Shown here one piece after another: positions 43,048-52,636 of a DNA stretch of 58,648 nt (position 1 is the stretch's first letter; every line of letters starts with the position of its first letter). The position numbers and the translations under genes were made by a program. The notes beneath the pieces were generated by a model that was given only the letters and a program-made list of their open reading frames with translations, did not search any database and was not told where the DNA came from. The stretch lies in NCBI GenBank assembly GCA_004213555.1, contig SHAP01000012.1, positions 1 through 58,648 of the forward strand. The letters are read 5' to 3'. Source of the stretch: Phycisphaeraceae bacterium. GTDB taxonomy: Bacteria > Planctomycetota > Phycisphaerae > Phycisphaerales > SM1A02.

Positions 43048-43833
43048 GTGAGTTTCACTGCCGCTGACGTGAAAGCCCTCCGGGAAAAAACCGGACTGGG
43101 CATGATGGACTGCAAAAAAGCCCTCACCGAACACAACGGTGACGCTGCCGCCGCCGAAGAATGGCTCCGCGAGCAACGCAAGGGCAAGATGGACGAGCGG
43201 ACCGAGCGTGCCGCCGGTGAAGGACGCATCGCCGTCCGCACCGGTGACAACTGGGCCGCCATGATCGAAGTCATCACCGAAACCGACTTCACCGCCCGCA
43301 ACGACGACTTCGTCGCCATGGTCGACAAAGTTGCCGACCATGCGGTGAACTGTCCTACCGGCTGCATCACCGCAACCGAAGAGATGACCAAGACGATCGA
43401 TGACATGCGCATCGTGACCGGCGAGAACATGAGCTTCTCCCGTGGCGTCAAACTGGAAGGCGGCAACTTCGGGGTGTACATCCACCACGACGCCAAGCGT
43501 GCCGTCATCCTTCAGTTTGATGGCGATCTTGATGCGGACTCCGCCAAGGGCATCTGCCAGCACATCACCTTCCACGATCCGATTGGCATCGACGAGACCT
43601 CCGTCTCCGCCGACAAGATCGAAGAGATCCGGGCCGCCGCCATCCAAGAAGCGGAAGAGTCCGGCAAGCCCACCGAAATCGCCCAAAAAATGAGCGAGGG
43701 CAAAGTTCGCAAGTACTTGGAGGAGAACACCCTCATCCACCAGAAGTACGTGCTGGACGAGTCCAAGAAAATCAAAGAAGTCCTCGGCGGGGCGACCGTC
43801 AAGACCTTCGTCCGCTACACCTTGGGCGGCTGA
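43048..43833 (+). CDS. tsf: Translation elongation factor Ts
   Basis: The 261-residue nucleotide exchange factor for EF-Tu. The N-terminal domain (TAADVKALREKTGLGMMDCKKAL) and the core (IEVITETDFTARNDDF) are characteristic. It starts at GTG, 57 bases after rpsB, a gene order shared by most bacteria. Confidence 0.96.
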   Translation: MSFTAADVKALREKTGLGMMDCKKALTEHNGDAAAAEEWLREQRKGKMDERTERAAGEGRIAVRTGDNWAAMIEVITETDFTARNDDFVAMVDKVADHAVNCPTGCITATEEMTKTIDDMRIVTGENMSFSRGVKLEGGNFGVYIHHDAKRAVILQFDGDLDADSAKGICQHITFHDPIGIDETSVSADKIEEIRAAAIQEAEESGKPTEIAQKMSEGKVRKYLEENTLIHQKYVLDESKKIKEVLGGATVKTFVRYTLGG

Positions 43834-43858
43834 TCTTCTCGAACAACCCAGAATTTTG

Positions 43859-43885
43859 CGGGACGCCTCGGCGTCCCGTTTTTTG
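43859..43885 (+). terminator. Terminator of rpsB-tsf
   Basis: An 8-bp stem CGGGACGC/GCGTCCCG with a CTCG loop, followed by TTTTTTG. It lies 25 bases after the tsf stop. Confidence 0.9.
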
Positions 43886-43904
43886 TTTCCCGTAGGCTTT
43901 CCCC

Positions 43905-45320
43905 ATGACTTCCCCCGATGTTCTGGCGGCCCTTCGTCTCATGGAAGGTGGACAACTCCGCGAGGCCGCCCTCAAACTCAAACACCTTCGTCAAGGTCAA
44001 CCAAACGACGCTGAAGTCTTGCAAGCTGAAGCCATGGTGGCCATGCGGCGTGGTGATTTTGGTACCGCAGAGAACGCGTGCGCGGCTTGGGAACAATGCA
44101 TGCCCAACCTCCCCTTGCCGAAAGCCAGATTGGGCGCCGCCCAATTGCACCAAGGCCGATTTGATGACGCCCGCACCACCCTCGACCAAGCCTTGGTGGA
44201 CCACCCCAACGATCCGCACCTCACCCGCGCCCGAGCAGAACTGGCCGAACGCGAAGGTCAACCTGAAGATGCGTGGCAACAACTCGAACCTCTGCGTGAA
44301 CACGAAGATCCGGGCATCCGCGCTGAAGCGGCCCGAGTCGCGCTGTCGGCCGGGCACGCAGAGATCGCGCAAGCTGGAGCGGAGGCGTTGCTGCGCGAGA
44401 CCGCTGTGCCCACCATGGTGCACCGGCGGGCGGCCTTTGTTCGCGCTCGCGCTTTGGAAGTCCAAGAACAACTGGATCTGGCTTGGAATGCGTACGTTGC
44501 GGCAAACCGAATTGGCGCTCGACCTTTCAATCCAGACGCCTACGACGAGTACGTCAATCAAATCATGGCCGCTTTCCCTTCCGTGCCTGATGGAGACCGA
44601 GAGCCGTTGGCCAAAGACGTGGTTCTGATTGTGGGTTCACCCAGAACCGGATCGACCCTGCTGGAGCGCATCCTCGACGCCCACTCGGAGGCGCAAGGCC
44701 TTGGGGAAATTTCATTGGGAGGAGAATTGCTTCAGCATCTCCCCTCCGACGGCCAGAAGCCATGGTTTAGCAGAGCCCGAAACCTAAGTGCTGCGGTTCA
44801 ACACAAACTGCGTGACCTCTACCTCTCACCAGTGCGTGAGCTGGCGCCCAATGTCACAAAACGGGTCGACAAGAATCTCACCAACTTGGCCCGAATTGGT
44901 TTGTTGGGACAACTTCTTCCCGGGGCCACCGCATTGGTCTGCCAACGCGAACCCATTCCCTGTGGACTTTCATGCTTTGTGCAGGATCTCTCCACCGCCG
45001 GGTTCCCCTGGTCGAGTCAACCCGATCACATTCGTCGCGCGCTGCAAGCCCAAACCCGATTGTGCCAGCACTGGCTGGAGACGACGCCCCTTCGGACGAT
45101 CGATGTGCAATACGAAGTGTTTGTGGGGGAAGGTGAAGCCGCCCAACGCAAGCTTATTGACCAGTTGGGTCTGGATTGGGATCCGGCGTGCGCATCCTTT
45201 TTCTTGCCCAGAGGACGCGGCACCACCACCAGTTCCTACGCCCAAGTGCAGCAGCCCATGCATGCTTCGGCCAACCAAGCCGGAGAGAAGTGGGGCGAGC
45301 GTCTGAAGCTGTTTGGTTGA
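43905..45320 (+). CDS. TPR protein with a sulfotransferase domain
   Basis: A 471-residue protein. The first 230 residues are helical repeats of the TPR type (RDAE, ALVDHPNDPHLTRARAELAER pattern). The rest is a sulfotransferase domain: VGSPRTGSTLLERILDAHSE (5'-phosphosulfate loop for PAPS), VCQREPIPCGLSCFVQDL (3'-phosphate region), and FLPRGRGTTTSSYAQVQQPMH. TPR-sulfotransferase fusions are widespread in planctomycetes and proteobacteria; the acceptor here is unknown. Confidence 0.85.
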   Translation: MTSPDVLAALRLMEGGQLREAALKLKHLRQGQPNDAEVLQAEAMVAMRRGDFGTAENACAAWEQCMPNLPLPKARLGAAQLHQGRFDDARTTLDQALVDHPNDPHLTRARAELAEREGQPEDAWQQLEPLREHEDPGIRAEAARVALSAGHAEIAQAGAEALLRETAVPTMVHRRAAFVRARALEVQEQLDLAWNAYVAANRIGARPFNPDAYDEYVNQIMAAFPSVPDGDREPLAKDVVLIVGSPRTGSTLLERILDAHSEAQGLGEISLGGELLQHLPSDGQKPWFSRARNLSAAVQHKLRDLYLSPVRELAPNVTKRVDKNLTNLARIGLLGQLLPGATALVCQREPIPCGLSCFVQDLSTAGFPWSSQPDHIRRALQAQTRLCQHWLETTPLRTIDVQYEVFVGEGEAAQRKLIDQLGLDWDPACASFFLPRGRGTTTSSYAQVQQPMHASANQAGEKWGERLKLFG

Positions 45321-45460
45321 GCCTGAATGAAGCCTTGGCCATGGGCGACTTCGCTGATGCGTGAGGTCTGGGCCTACGCGCACCGCCAGACATCCAAAGC
45401 CCATCTGGCACGGGGTCCGCACCGATCGCTCCGGTCGCAGCCAACGCAACAAAGCGTGGT

Positions 45461-45754
45461 TCACTCGTTGATGATTTGGTTAGGGCCTTTGCCTGCCTTC
45501 TTTTCGTACAAACCATCCCCGGCCTTTTGGTACTTGGTGAAACCAAGTCGGTCGAGGTTCTTGTCCGAAAGCTTCTGCGCCGTGGCGTGGTCGGACCAGT
45601 CGCCCAAGATGGTGGGTCGAGCGGGGATGCGGCGGCAAGCTTGCCCAGTTTCCGGATGCTCCGTCAGAGGATCGTCGCTCATCGGCTGCACCACTTCAAA
45701 GATCTCCCCTTCGGAGCCATCATCCTCAATGCACTGGTAGACGTAGGTGGGCAT
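45461..45754 (-). CDS. FmdB-type zinc-ribbon protein with lost cysteines
   Basis: A 97-residue protein with the FmdB/CxxC_CxxC_SSSS pattern MPTYVYQC...FEVVQPMSDDPLTEHPETGQACRRI. The usual CxxC pairs are reduced to one Cys in each, with an insertion DDGSEG in the first, so a normal zinc site is unlikely. It is nine bases downstream of the old-yellow-enzyme gene on the same strand and probably shares its transcript. Confidence 0.65.
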   Translation of the reverse strand: MPTYVYQCIEDDGSEGEIFEVVQPMSDDPLTEHPETGQACRRIPARPTILGDWSDHATAQKLSDKNLDRLGFTKYQKAGDGLYEKKAGKGPNQIINE

Positions 45755-45763
45755 GTCTCTATG

Positions 45764-46849
45764 TTACGCGTCTGCGTACCGCGGGTAGTCGGTGTATCCC
45801 TCAGAACCCCCGCCATAAAAGGTGGACTCATCTGGTTCCGCCAGAGGCAGGTCTTCTCGGATCCGTCGGCCCAAATCGGGGTTGGCAATCAGCAACCGAC
45901 CAAACATGACCGCATCGCAACGGCCCGAGGCGTACGCCGCTTTGGCGTCCTCCACCGTCATGCCTCCCCCCGCCACGTAACGGCGCTGGCCGTCTTGACC
46001 ATCGAAGGCCTGCCGAAGTCGAGCGCAGATGGCATCGAGTCCTGGCTCCCGCTCGCCGACCACAAAGCTTTCCACCACATCGAGGTGGTGCAGGTTCCGT
46101 TCGGCCAAGGCGTCGGCAAGAGCGCCGTAAGTGCCCATGACATCAGGCTCACCCCGGTCTTCGTTGACATCGGCGTAGATCGGAGACACCCTGAACCCCA
46201 CCCGCTCCGCGCCCAAAACCGAGATGGCCGCGTCGGTCACTTCCAACGCAAACCGCATGCGGTTCTCCAAGGATCCGCCGTAAGCATCGGTGCGGTCATT
46301 GATGCCGGAACGGAGAAATTGTTCCACCAAGTACCCATTGGCCCCGTGAATTTGGACGCCATCAAATCCGGCCATCTCAGCCAGCTCGCACGCTCTTCGG
46401 TACGACGCCACCACGCCAGGAATTTCATCCGTGGCCAAGGCACGGGGTGGTGAGCACTTCACCCGCTTGTAATCAGGACCGACCACCACGTGCCGCGGCG
46501 CCGCGGTGTTGGTGGAAGAAACCGGAGCACCACCGCCCGGTTGCAAATCCACGTGACTCATCCGCCCCACGTGCCACAGTTGACAGAAGATCTGCGAGCC
46601 CGCGTCGTGCACCGCTTGGGTGACGGGCTTCCAGCCTTCCGCTTGCTCTTCGGTATGAAGGCCGGGTGTTCGGTAGTACCCATGCCCCTCTGGACAGACC
46701 GGGGTTGCTTCGGTCAGCAGCACCCCTGCACCATCAGGTCCCGAACGCTGCGCGTAATACTCGGCGGCGTGGGGCCCGGGCACATTGCCGGGCAGATCGG
46801 CCCGCAAGCGGGTCAGCGGGGCCAACCACAGATCGCCAGAGGGGATCAT
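45764..46849 (-). CDS. NADH:flavin oxidoreductase, old yellow enzyme family
   Basis: A 361-residue FMN-dependent ene-reductase-like protein. WLAPLTRLRAD, FCQLWHVGRMSH, GFDGVQIHGANGYLVEQFL (substrate His and Asn), NDRTDAYGGSLENRMRF, and the C-terminal GRLLIANPDL are conserved. The start MIPSGDLWLAPLTR lacks about ten residues of the usual N-terminus, and no better in-frame start is available before the end of the redoxin gene, four bases upstream. Confidence 0.88.
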   Translation of the reverse strand: MIPSGDLWLAPLTRLRADLPGNVPGPHAAEYYAQRSGPDGAGVLLTEATPVCPEGHGYYRTPGLHTEEQAEGWKPVTQAVHDAGSQIFCQLWHVGRMSHVDLQPGGGAPVSSTNTAAPRHVVVGPDYKRVKCSPPRALATDEIPGVVASYRRACELAEMAGFDGVQIHGANGYLVEQFLRSGINDRTDAYGGSLENRMRFALEVTDAAISVLGAERVGFRVSPIYADVNEDRGEPDVMGTYGALADALAERNLHHLDVVESFVVGEREPGLDAICARLRQAFDGQDGQRRYVAGGGMTVEDAKAAYASGRCDAVMFGRLLIANPDLGRRIREDLPLAEPDESTFYGGGSEGYTDYPRYADA

Positions 46850-46853
46850 GCCA

Positions 46854-47408
46854 TCATGCCTTCCATTTGATGCCGCAGCCGATGCTGGGCACTTGGTCTT
46901 GCGGCACCGGACGGCCGGCAATCAACGCATCCAGGGCCGCCCGAAGATCCGCGCCGTCGGCTTTCGTACCAGAGTCCGGCCTGCTGGCATCAAGTTGTCC
47001 GCGGTAGACCAAAGCGTTGGTGGTATCGAAGACAAAGAAGTCAGGTGTGCACTCGGCCCCGTAGGCTTTGGCCACTCCTTGCGATTCGTCATAGAGGTAC
47101 GGGAAAGAAAGCCCCCATGACTTTGCGGTTTCCACCATCTTGTCCGGCCCGTCATCCGGGTAATTCACCACATCGTTCGCGCTGATGCCCACGATGCCAA
47201 TACCTTGTTCAGGGTAGTCCTGTCCCAGCCGGGCCAGTTCCTCAGCAATGTGCACGACGAACGGGCAGTGGTTGCACATGAAAATGACCAGGGTTCCCTT
47301 TGAACCTTGGACGCCAGCAAGCGTGTGATCCGTGCCCGAGCCATCCGGAAGGGCGAAGTCTGGGGCGGTCGTACCGAGGGGCACCATCTGTGAAGATTTT
47401 GGGGGCAT
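46854..47408 (-). CDS. Thioredoxin-like / AhpC-TSA family redox protein
   Basis: A 184-residue protein. APDFALPDGSGTDHTL and VIFMCNHCPFVVH give a thioredoxin-fold with a CNHC active site, and ISANDVVNYPDDGPD and YGAECTPDFFVFD match the group of thioredoxin-like proteins with CNHCPF. Probably reduces peroxides or disulfides in the cytoplasm. Divergent from rmuC, with 61 bases between start codons. Confidence 0.82.
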   Translation of the reverse strand: MPPKSSQMVPLGTTAPDFALPDGSGTDHTLAGVQGSKGTLVIFMCNHCPFVVHIAEELARLGQDYPEQGIGIVGISANDVVNYPDDGPDKMVETAKSWGLSFPYLYDESQGVAKAYGAECTPDFFVFDTTNALVYRGQLDASRPDSGTKADGADLRAALDALIAGRPVPQDQVPSIGCGIKWKA

Positions 47409-47469
47409 GACATGTCTCCTAAGCGGAATGAAAGCCTAGCCCGTTCGGGAGCCCCGTACACTCCATCCC

Positions 47470-48753
47470 ATGGAACCGATCAGCTTGATTGTTGGAATCG
47501 TCGTAGGTGTCGCACTTGGCGCAGGCGTGGTGCATCTGACCAAACCCAAACAACCCGCGGGCTCTGAGCCAGTCAGCGATGGCGGACTAGACGTACTTCG
47601 AACCGAATTGAGTACGGCCAAAGAGGATCTCAAGGCTGAACGCACCCATCTGGACGAAGCGCGAAAAGAATTGGCCACCCTCACCGAACGGGAGCGTGGA
47701 CTGCAAGAGAAGTTTGCCGAGCAGAAAGCCCTGCTGGAAGAAATGCAAACCAAATTGCACGAAAGCTTCGATGCCGCCAGTCGGAAAGCACTGCAGGACA
47801 ACAACAAGATCTTCAACGAGCAGGCTGAAGAACGGATGAAGCCCCTTCGCGAGCAGCTGACCAAACAAGAAGAATTGGTGCAATCTCTCGCGAAAGAGCG
47901 AACCAAGCAATTTGGTGAAATCGGTGAACTCATGAAAACCGTGCTTGCCTCCAACACCGCATTGCAAAACGAGACCAAGCAACTCGAAAGCGCCTTGAAA
48001 CGTCCCGATCAACGCGGCCGCTGGGGCGAAGTGCAACTGCAACGCATCGTCGAAATGGCGGGCATGACCGAACACTGTGACTTCAGCACCCAAACCCACA
48101 CCGAAACCGAATCCGGAGCGCACCGACCAGACATGGTGGTGCACTTGCCCGGTGGCGGGTCGATTGCGGTGGACTCAAAAGTTCCTCTTTCCTCGTATTT
48201 GGATGCGATGGAGAACGAAGATCAGCGCGAAGAATTGCTCGATCGCCACGTCAAGGCGGTCCAAGATCGCTGGAAGGAATTGGCAAAAAAAGCGTACTGG
48301 GACAGTCTCGACCACTCTCCCGAAGTTGTGGTCATGTTCATCCCGGTGGAGTCCGCCCTCACGGCCGCCATGGAACGCAAGCCAACCATGCACGCCGACG
48401 CGCTTGAGAACAAAGTGTTGATTGCCACTCCCACGCTGTTGATCGGGTTGCTCCGCACCGCGGCCTATGGATGGCGACAAGAAGCTCTGGCCGACAACGC
48501 CAAAAAGATTGCCGACTTGGGCAAAGAACTGCACGACCGCATCGGGACGTTTGTGGGGCATTTGGGCAAAGTGGGCAAAGAACTGAAAAGTGCGACCGAC
48601 GCGTACAACAAGTCGGTGTCCTCTTTGGACAGTCGATTGCTGGTCACCTCACGCAAACTCAGCGAACTCGGGGTCTCTGAGGGTGAGCACAGCACCCCCG
48701 ATCAAGTTTCTATCGCCCCCAGCCTGCCATCGGGCACTGACACCGCAGACTGA
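47470..48753 (+). CDS. rmuC: DNA recombination protein RmuC
   Basis: A 427-residue protein. One N-terminal membrane helix, then a long coiled coil (about 35-165), then the RmuC nuclease-like domain (GRWGEVQLQRIVEMAGM, VHLPGGGSIAVDSKVPLSSYLDA, and VVMFIPVESALTAAM). In E. coli RmuC limits recombination at inverted repeats. Its stop is directly adjacent to the convergent uup stop. Confidence 0.92.
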   Translation: MEPISLIVGIVVGVALGAGVVHLTKPKQPAGSEPVSDGGLDVLRTELSTAKEDLKAERTHLDEARKELATLTERERGLQEKFAEQKALLEEMQTKLHESFDAASRKALQDNNKIFNEQAEERMKPLREQLTKQEELVQSLAKERTKQFGEIGELMKTVLASNTALQNETKQLESALKRPDQRGRWGEVQLQRIVEMAGMTEHCDFSTQTHTETESGAHRPDMVVHLPGGGSIAVDSKVPLSSYLDAMENEDQREELLDRHVKAVQDRWKELAKKAYWDSLDHSPEVVVMFIPVESALTAAMERKPTMHADALENKVLIATPTLLIGLLRTAAYGWRQEALADNAKKIADLGKELHDRIGTFVGHLGKVGKELKSATDAYNKSVSSLDSRLLVTSRKLSELGVSEGEHSTPDQVSIAPSLPSGTDTAD

Positions 48754-50565
48754 TCAGCCCTGCTGGCCTTCCAGCTCGCTCCACCGAGCGTACAAACGCT
48801 CCACTTCCGATTGGGCGGCCGCCAAGTCGGCCCACACCGTGGTCATGCGTTCGTGGTTGTTGGCCAAATCCGGATCGTTGGATTCGGCTTGCAACGCCTC
48901 AACCTTTTCCTCCGCCACCAAAATGGCTTCTTCCATGCCATCAAACTCGCGCTGTTCGTTGTACGACAGCTTCTTGGTGCGTTGTTTGGGCTTGGCCGCG
49001 GCCTTGGGTTTGGCCACCGCTTCGCTGGGAGCATCGACTTGACGCTTGGCCGCCCGCCACTGTTCCATGGACGCAAAGGGTTTGGCGCTGCCATCGCCCA
49101 GGAACGCCACGAACTCCGTGGAAACCCGATCCAACAGGAATCGGTCGTGGGTCACGAGTACCAACGCCCCGGGGAATTCCAAAAGGGCTTCTTCCAGAAC
49201 CTCCAGCGAAGGGATGTCCAAATCGTTGGTGGGTTCGTCGAGCAGCAACACATCCGCCGGCTGGAGCATCAGGTTGGCGATCAGCACCCGGGCTTGCTCA
49301 CCACCGGAAAGCAACTTTACTTTCGTCGAGAGTTGATCGGGCTCGAACAGGAACCGCTTCGCCCATCCGGCCACATGAATCATCTTCCCGCGGTAATCGA
49401 CCATGTCGTCTTTGGCCCCAAGGGCTGCCGAAAGTTGATCGTTGGGATCCAACGTGCCCCGGTGCTGGCTGAAGGTGACCACCCGCAGGTCCACCGCCCG
49501 CTTGACGGTTCCCGCATCGGGTTCCAGGGCTCCCGTCATCAACCGCAACAGCGTCGTCTTGCCGGAACCATTGGGGCCCAACAGGCCAACCCGTTGACCG
49601 GGCGTAAGGACCAAATCCAAGTTGTTGAAGAGCGGCTTGCCTCCCATCGCCTTGGCGACCGAATGCAGCGCCAGCAGACGCTTGGTTTTTCGTTCGGTGG
49701 CTTCGAAATCGATTTGGGTGGTTTTGTCTTTCGCCTCATTGCGGGCGGTGGTGGCTTTGAGGTCTGACTTGCGGTCTTTGGTGTCTTCCACCGTGTTCTT
49801 GCGGCGGGTCGCGCGGGCCTTGATGCCCTGCCGCAACCAAGCGGTGTCGCGACGGACCTTGTTGGCCAAGGCCGACTGTTCGGCGGCTTGAGCGTCCAAG
49901 AATTCTTCTTTGCGGCGCAGGAACTCGGTGTAGTTGCCTTCGACCTTAAAAGTGCCCCCGGGATAGACCGCCGACAGTTCGATGATGCGTTTGGCGGTCT
50001 CCTCGAGGAAGGTCCGGTCGTGGGTGATGAAGACCATCGCACACTCAGCTCGGCGCATCCATTGCTCCAACCACTCCACACCTTCGAGGTCGAGGTGGTT
50101 GGTGGGTTCATCCAGGAACAGCAGGTCAGGTTCGCGGGCGATCCCCGCCGCCAAAGACACCCGCTTGCGCCAGCCCCCCGAGAGCACACCAAACGTGGAT
50201 TCTTGCATCGCCTCGGTGAACCCCAACTTGGAGAGCGCGATACGAGCCCGATGTTCAGGGTCGGTGCGGTCCGAGGCATCGTCGTTGGCCATGGCCGCAC
50301 CGACGATCTCGATGGGCGACGCCTCCATGGGGTGGTCGTCCATCTGACCGACGTAGACGGTTCGGGTGCCGCGAGGCACGAGGATCTCTCCCGCGTCCGC
50401 CTCATCCAGCCCAGCGAGCACTTTCAACAAGGTGGACTTGCCCGCCCCGTTGGGGCCAATCAACCCGATTCGGTCTCCAACCTCGACATGAACCGTCACG
50501 TCCTCGAAGAGAGGGCGGGCGGGAAAGGCTTTTTCAAGATGGCGGGCGGTGAGAAGCGCGGGCAT
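48754..50565 (-). CDS. uup: ABC-F family ATPase Uup
   Basis: A 603-residue protein with two ABC domains and no membrane part. First domain: GPNGAGKST, LSGGWRKR, LLFLDEPTNHLD. Second: GPNGSGKTT, LSGGEQAR, LLLDEPTNDLD. A Lys-rich linker and a C-terminal coiled-coil (about 530-600) fit Uup. ABC-F proteins act on ribosomes or DNA structures. ATG 50565 (MPALLTARHLEKAF) is chosen; an in-frame extension upstream overlaps the photolyase gene and lacks similarity. Confidence 0.93.
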   Translation of the reverse strand: MPALLTARHLEKAFPARPLFEDVTVHVEVGDRIGLIGPNGAGKSTLLKVLAGLDEADAGEILVPRGTRTVYVGQMDDHPMEASPIEIVGAAMANDDASDRTDPEHRARIALSKLGFTEAMQESTFGVLSGGWRKRVSLAAGIAREPDLLFLDEPTNHLDLEGVEWLEQWMRRAECAMVFITHDRTFLEETAKRIIELSAVYPGGTFKVEGNYTEFLRRKEEFLDAQAAEQSALANKVRRDTAWLRQGIKARATRRKNTVEDTKDRKSDLKATTARNEAKDKTTQIDFEATERKTKRLLALHSVAKAMGGKPLFNNLDLVLTPGQRVGLLGPNGSGKTTLLRLMTGALEPDAGTVKRAVDLRVVTFSQHRGTLDPNDQLSAALGAKDDMVDYRGKMIHVAGWAKRFLFEPDQLSTKVKLLSGGEQARVLIANLMLQPADVLLLDEPTNDLDIPSLEVLEEALLEFPGALVLVTHDRFLLDRVSTEFVAFLGDGSAKPFASMEQWRAAKRQVDAPSEAVAKPKAAAKPKQRTKKLSYNEQREFDGMEEAILVAEEKVEALQAESNDPDLANNHERMTTVWADLAAAQSEVERLYARWSELEGQQG

Positions 50566-50582
50566 GAAGCCTAAAAAGGTAC

Positions 50583-51950
50583 ATGCGAACGCTCCTCTGG
50601 TTCCGACGAAATCTTCGTGTGCACGACCAACCCCTGTTCCGGGTCGATGAAGCGGCGGTTGGGGTGTGGATTCTCGATCCACGCGAGATCTTGGCCACTG
50701 ACCCCGCCGGCTTCCCGCGCTGTGGCACGCACCGACTTCGGTTCCTCCTTGAGAGTGTGGCCGACCTGCGTTCCCGGTTGCGAGCGTTGGGCAGCGAACT
50801 GATCGTTCGCGTGGGCGAGCCCGAGACCGTCTTGGCCGAACTGGCCCAACACCTTGAAGTGGCCACCGTTCGGACCATCGAAGAACCAGGCACCGAAGAG
50901 CGCACCACCGAACGGGCGGTCGCCAAAGCCCTGACTGACCAGTGCGTCTTCGAGCGGATGCCTCCCGAGACATTGTTTGAATTCGACGACCCCCACGAGG
51001 TGTCCCGGGAGTTGCCGGAAGTCTTCAGCAAATTTCGTCGCACCAGCGAAAAACGGGAACACATTGGCGTGCCATTGCCCACGCCCACATCGCTGAATGC
51101 CTTTCCCATCGACGTGCCTCCCGGCGACATCCCAACCCTTCGCGATTTGGGCCACGAAGACCAAGCCCCCAACCCCAAAGGCGTCATGGCTTTCCAAGGT
51201 GGTGAGACGGCTGGTCTGTCCCGCGTAGAGGATTGGATCTTCACTGGAGATCATCTGCAGCGGTACAAAGAAACCCGAAACGGCCTTGTGGGTGCGGACT
51301 ATTCCTCCAAGTTCTCGCCGTGGCTGGCCTTGGGCTGCATCTCATCGCGGCAGGTTGCCGCCGAGACGTTGCGGTACGAAGCAGAACGGATGGCGAACGA
51401 CTCCACCTACTGGCTGCGCTTTGAGTTGATTTGGCGGGAGTATTTTCGCCTGTACTTGTTGAAGCACGGACCACGTCTCTTCCGAAGAGGCGGACCCCAG
51501 GATCGAGATCTTGGCTGGGCCAATCCCGCGGGACACTTCGAAGCTTGGTGCGCTGGAGAGACCGGCGAACCCTTTGTGGATGCGAACATGATCGAACTCA
51601 AAGAGACGGGCTTCATGAGCAACCGGGGCCGCCAGAACGTGGCCAGCTTTCTCACCAAGAACTTGGACGTCGATTGGCGTTTGGGGGCGCGGTGGTTCGA
51701 GTCGAACTTGATGGATTACTGCCCCGCCGCCAACTGGGGCAACTGGGCGTATGCCGCCGGCGTCGGCGCCGATCCCCGTGGGTTCCGAGGCTTTGATGTT
51801 CAAAAGCAAGCGCGGAATTATGACCCAAACAAAGAATTCGTCAGACTGTGGAACAACGATGGTCCAGATGCCGTTCCAATTGTCGACCCCAAACAGAGTT
51901 TGGCTCGAGCTGAAAATCGATGGGAATCCTCTGAGCACAAAAGCCATTGA
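50583..51950 (+). CDS. DASH-type cryptochrome / photolyase
   Basis: A 455-residue flavoprotein. MRTLLWFRRNLRVHD at the N-terminus belongs to the antenna domain; the FAD domain contains YSSKFSPWLALGCISSRQV, STYWLRFELIWREYF, and the nucleotide-contact region TGFMSNRGRQNVASFL...DWRLGARWFES...GNWAYAAGVG. The WLRFELIWREYF and DWRLGARWFE combination is typical of the DASH group, which repairs CPDs in single-stranded DNA. Divergent from uup; AAAAAGG lies just before the ATG. Confidence 0.93.
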   Translation: MRTLLWFRRNLRVHDQPLFRVDEAAVGVWILDPREILATDPAGFPRCGTHRLRFLLESVADLRSRLRALGSELIVRVGEPETVLAELAQHLEVATVRTIEEPGTEERTTERAVAKALTDQCVFERMPPETLFEFDDPHEVSRELPEVFSKFRRTSEKREHIGVPLPTPTSLNAFPIDVPPGDIPTLRDLGHEDQAPNPKGVMAFQGGETAGLSRVEDWIFTGDHLQRYKETRNGLVGADYSSKFSPWLALGCISSRQVAAETLRYEAERMANDSTYWLRFELIWREYFRLYLLKHGPRLFRRGGPQDRDLGWANPAGHFEAWCAGETGEPFVDANMIELKETGFMSNRGRQNVASFLTKNLDVDWRLGARWFESNLMDYCPAANWGNWAYAAGVGADPRGFRGFDVQKQARNYDPNKEFVRLWNNDGPDAVPIVDPKQSLARAENRWESSEHKSH

Positions 51951-51967
51951 TACTCAAATGGATCGCT

Positions 51968-52636
51968 TCAATCATCCGCTTGAACTCTTGGGCTCTCCGT
52001 CCAGTCCTCACCCTCGTTGTAAGAAACGATATTGATCAGACGGCGAACAGAATCGCAGTCGCCTTTGTTGTAAGCCAAAAGTTGCATGGCCTGGGTCTTT
52101 CGCCGTTCTGGCCAACTTCTCCATCTGGAACATCGTTGACCCGTGGCCAGCAAATCTCGACAGGTTTGGGCAGTCGATGGCTGAGGTGGAGGTGGGTAAG
52201 CACAACGAGGACGGAGACCTGTCATCACATCCTCTAAGGTCTTATCGCCAGAGCTGCGACCCCTTCTATTCAAAATCTTGACCGCCAAAGGTTTGATGTT
52301 GAACAGCTTTGGTCGGATTCGATTCCAGTCACGACGACCAAGGTGATCTTTCAGAATGCGTGCCTCATGAGGTGAGTAGTGGACCAATCCACAGCGACGA
52401 TCTTCGGCGAGAAGCACCAATTGTCTTGCGAGCGTGTGGAAATCAAGAACTTCCCGAAGACCAACACAAGATGTCGACCGGCAGATCGGTGCAAATGCTT
52501 CATCAAAGAACCAAGCGTGGTATTTCGGACGACCTCTCTCTGACGGGACCAAGGCCCCCAGCATGGTGGGGAAAGGACTGACCTCCGAGTTTCGAGACTT
52601 GCCCACACCTTCAAAATCAATACAAATATGCTTCAC
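51968..52636 (-). CDS. Predicted YprB-type RNase H-like exonuclease
   Basis: A 222-residue protein. ICIDFEG at 4-10 supplies the first acidic residues (DxE) and the C-terminal AYNKGDCDSVRRLINIV the last Asp, as in RNase_H_2/YprB-type 3'-5' exonuclease domains. VHYSPHEARILKDHL in the middle fits the second motif. Its start overlaps the acetoacetyl-CoA synthetase stop by four bases, so it is read in that operon although the function looks unrelated. Confidence 0.65.
   Translation of the reverse strand: MKHICIDFEGVGKSRNSEVSPFPTMLGALVPSERGRPKYHAWFFDEAFAPICRSTSCVGLREVLDFHTLARQLVLLAEDRRCGLVHYSPHEARILKDHLGRRDWNRIRPKLFNIKPLAVKILNRRGRSSGDKTLEDVMTGLRPRCAYPPPPQPSTAQTCRDLLATGQRCSRWRSWPERRKTQAMQLLAYNKGDCDSVRRLINIVSYNEGEDWTESPRVQADD

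Noticed and set aside
45321..45460. Gap after the sulfotransferase gene considered as a possible tRNA or small RNA
   Set aside because: No cloverleaf, terminator or conserved motif could be found on either strand.
50566..50973. N-terminal extension of uup of about 135 residues
   Set aside because: It overlaps the divergent photolyase gene, has an Arg/Gly-rich composition, and the conserved Uup start begins at 50565.
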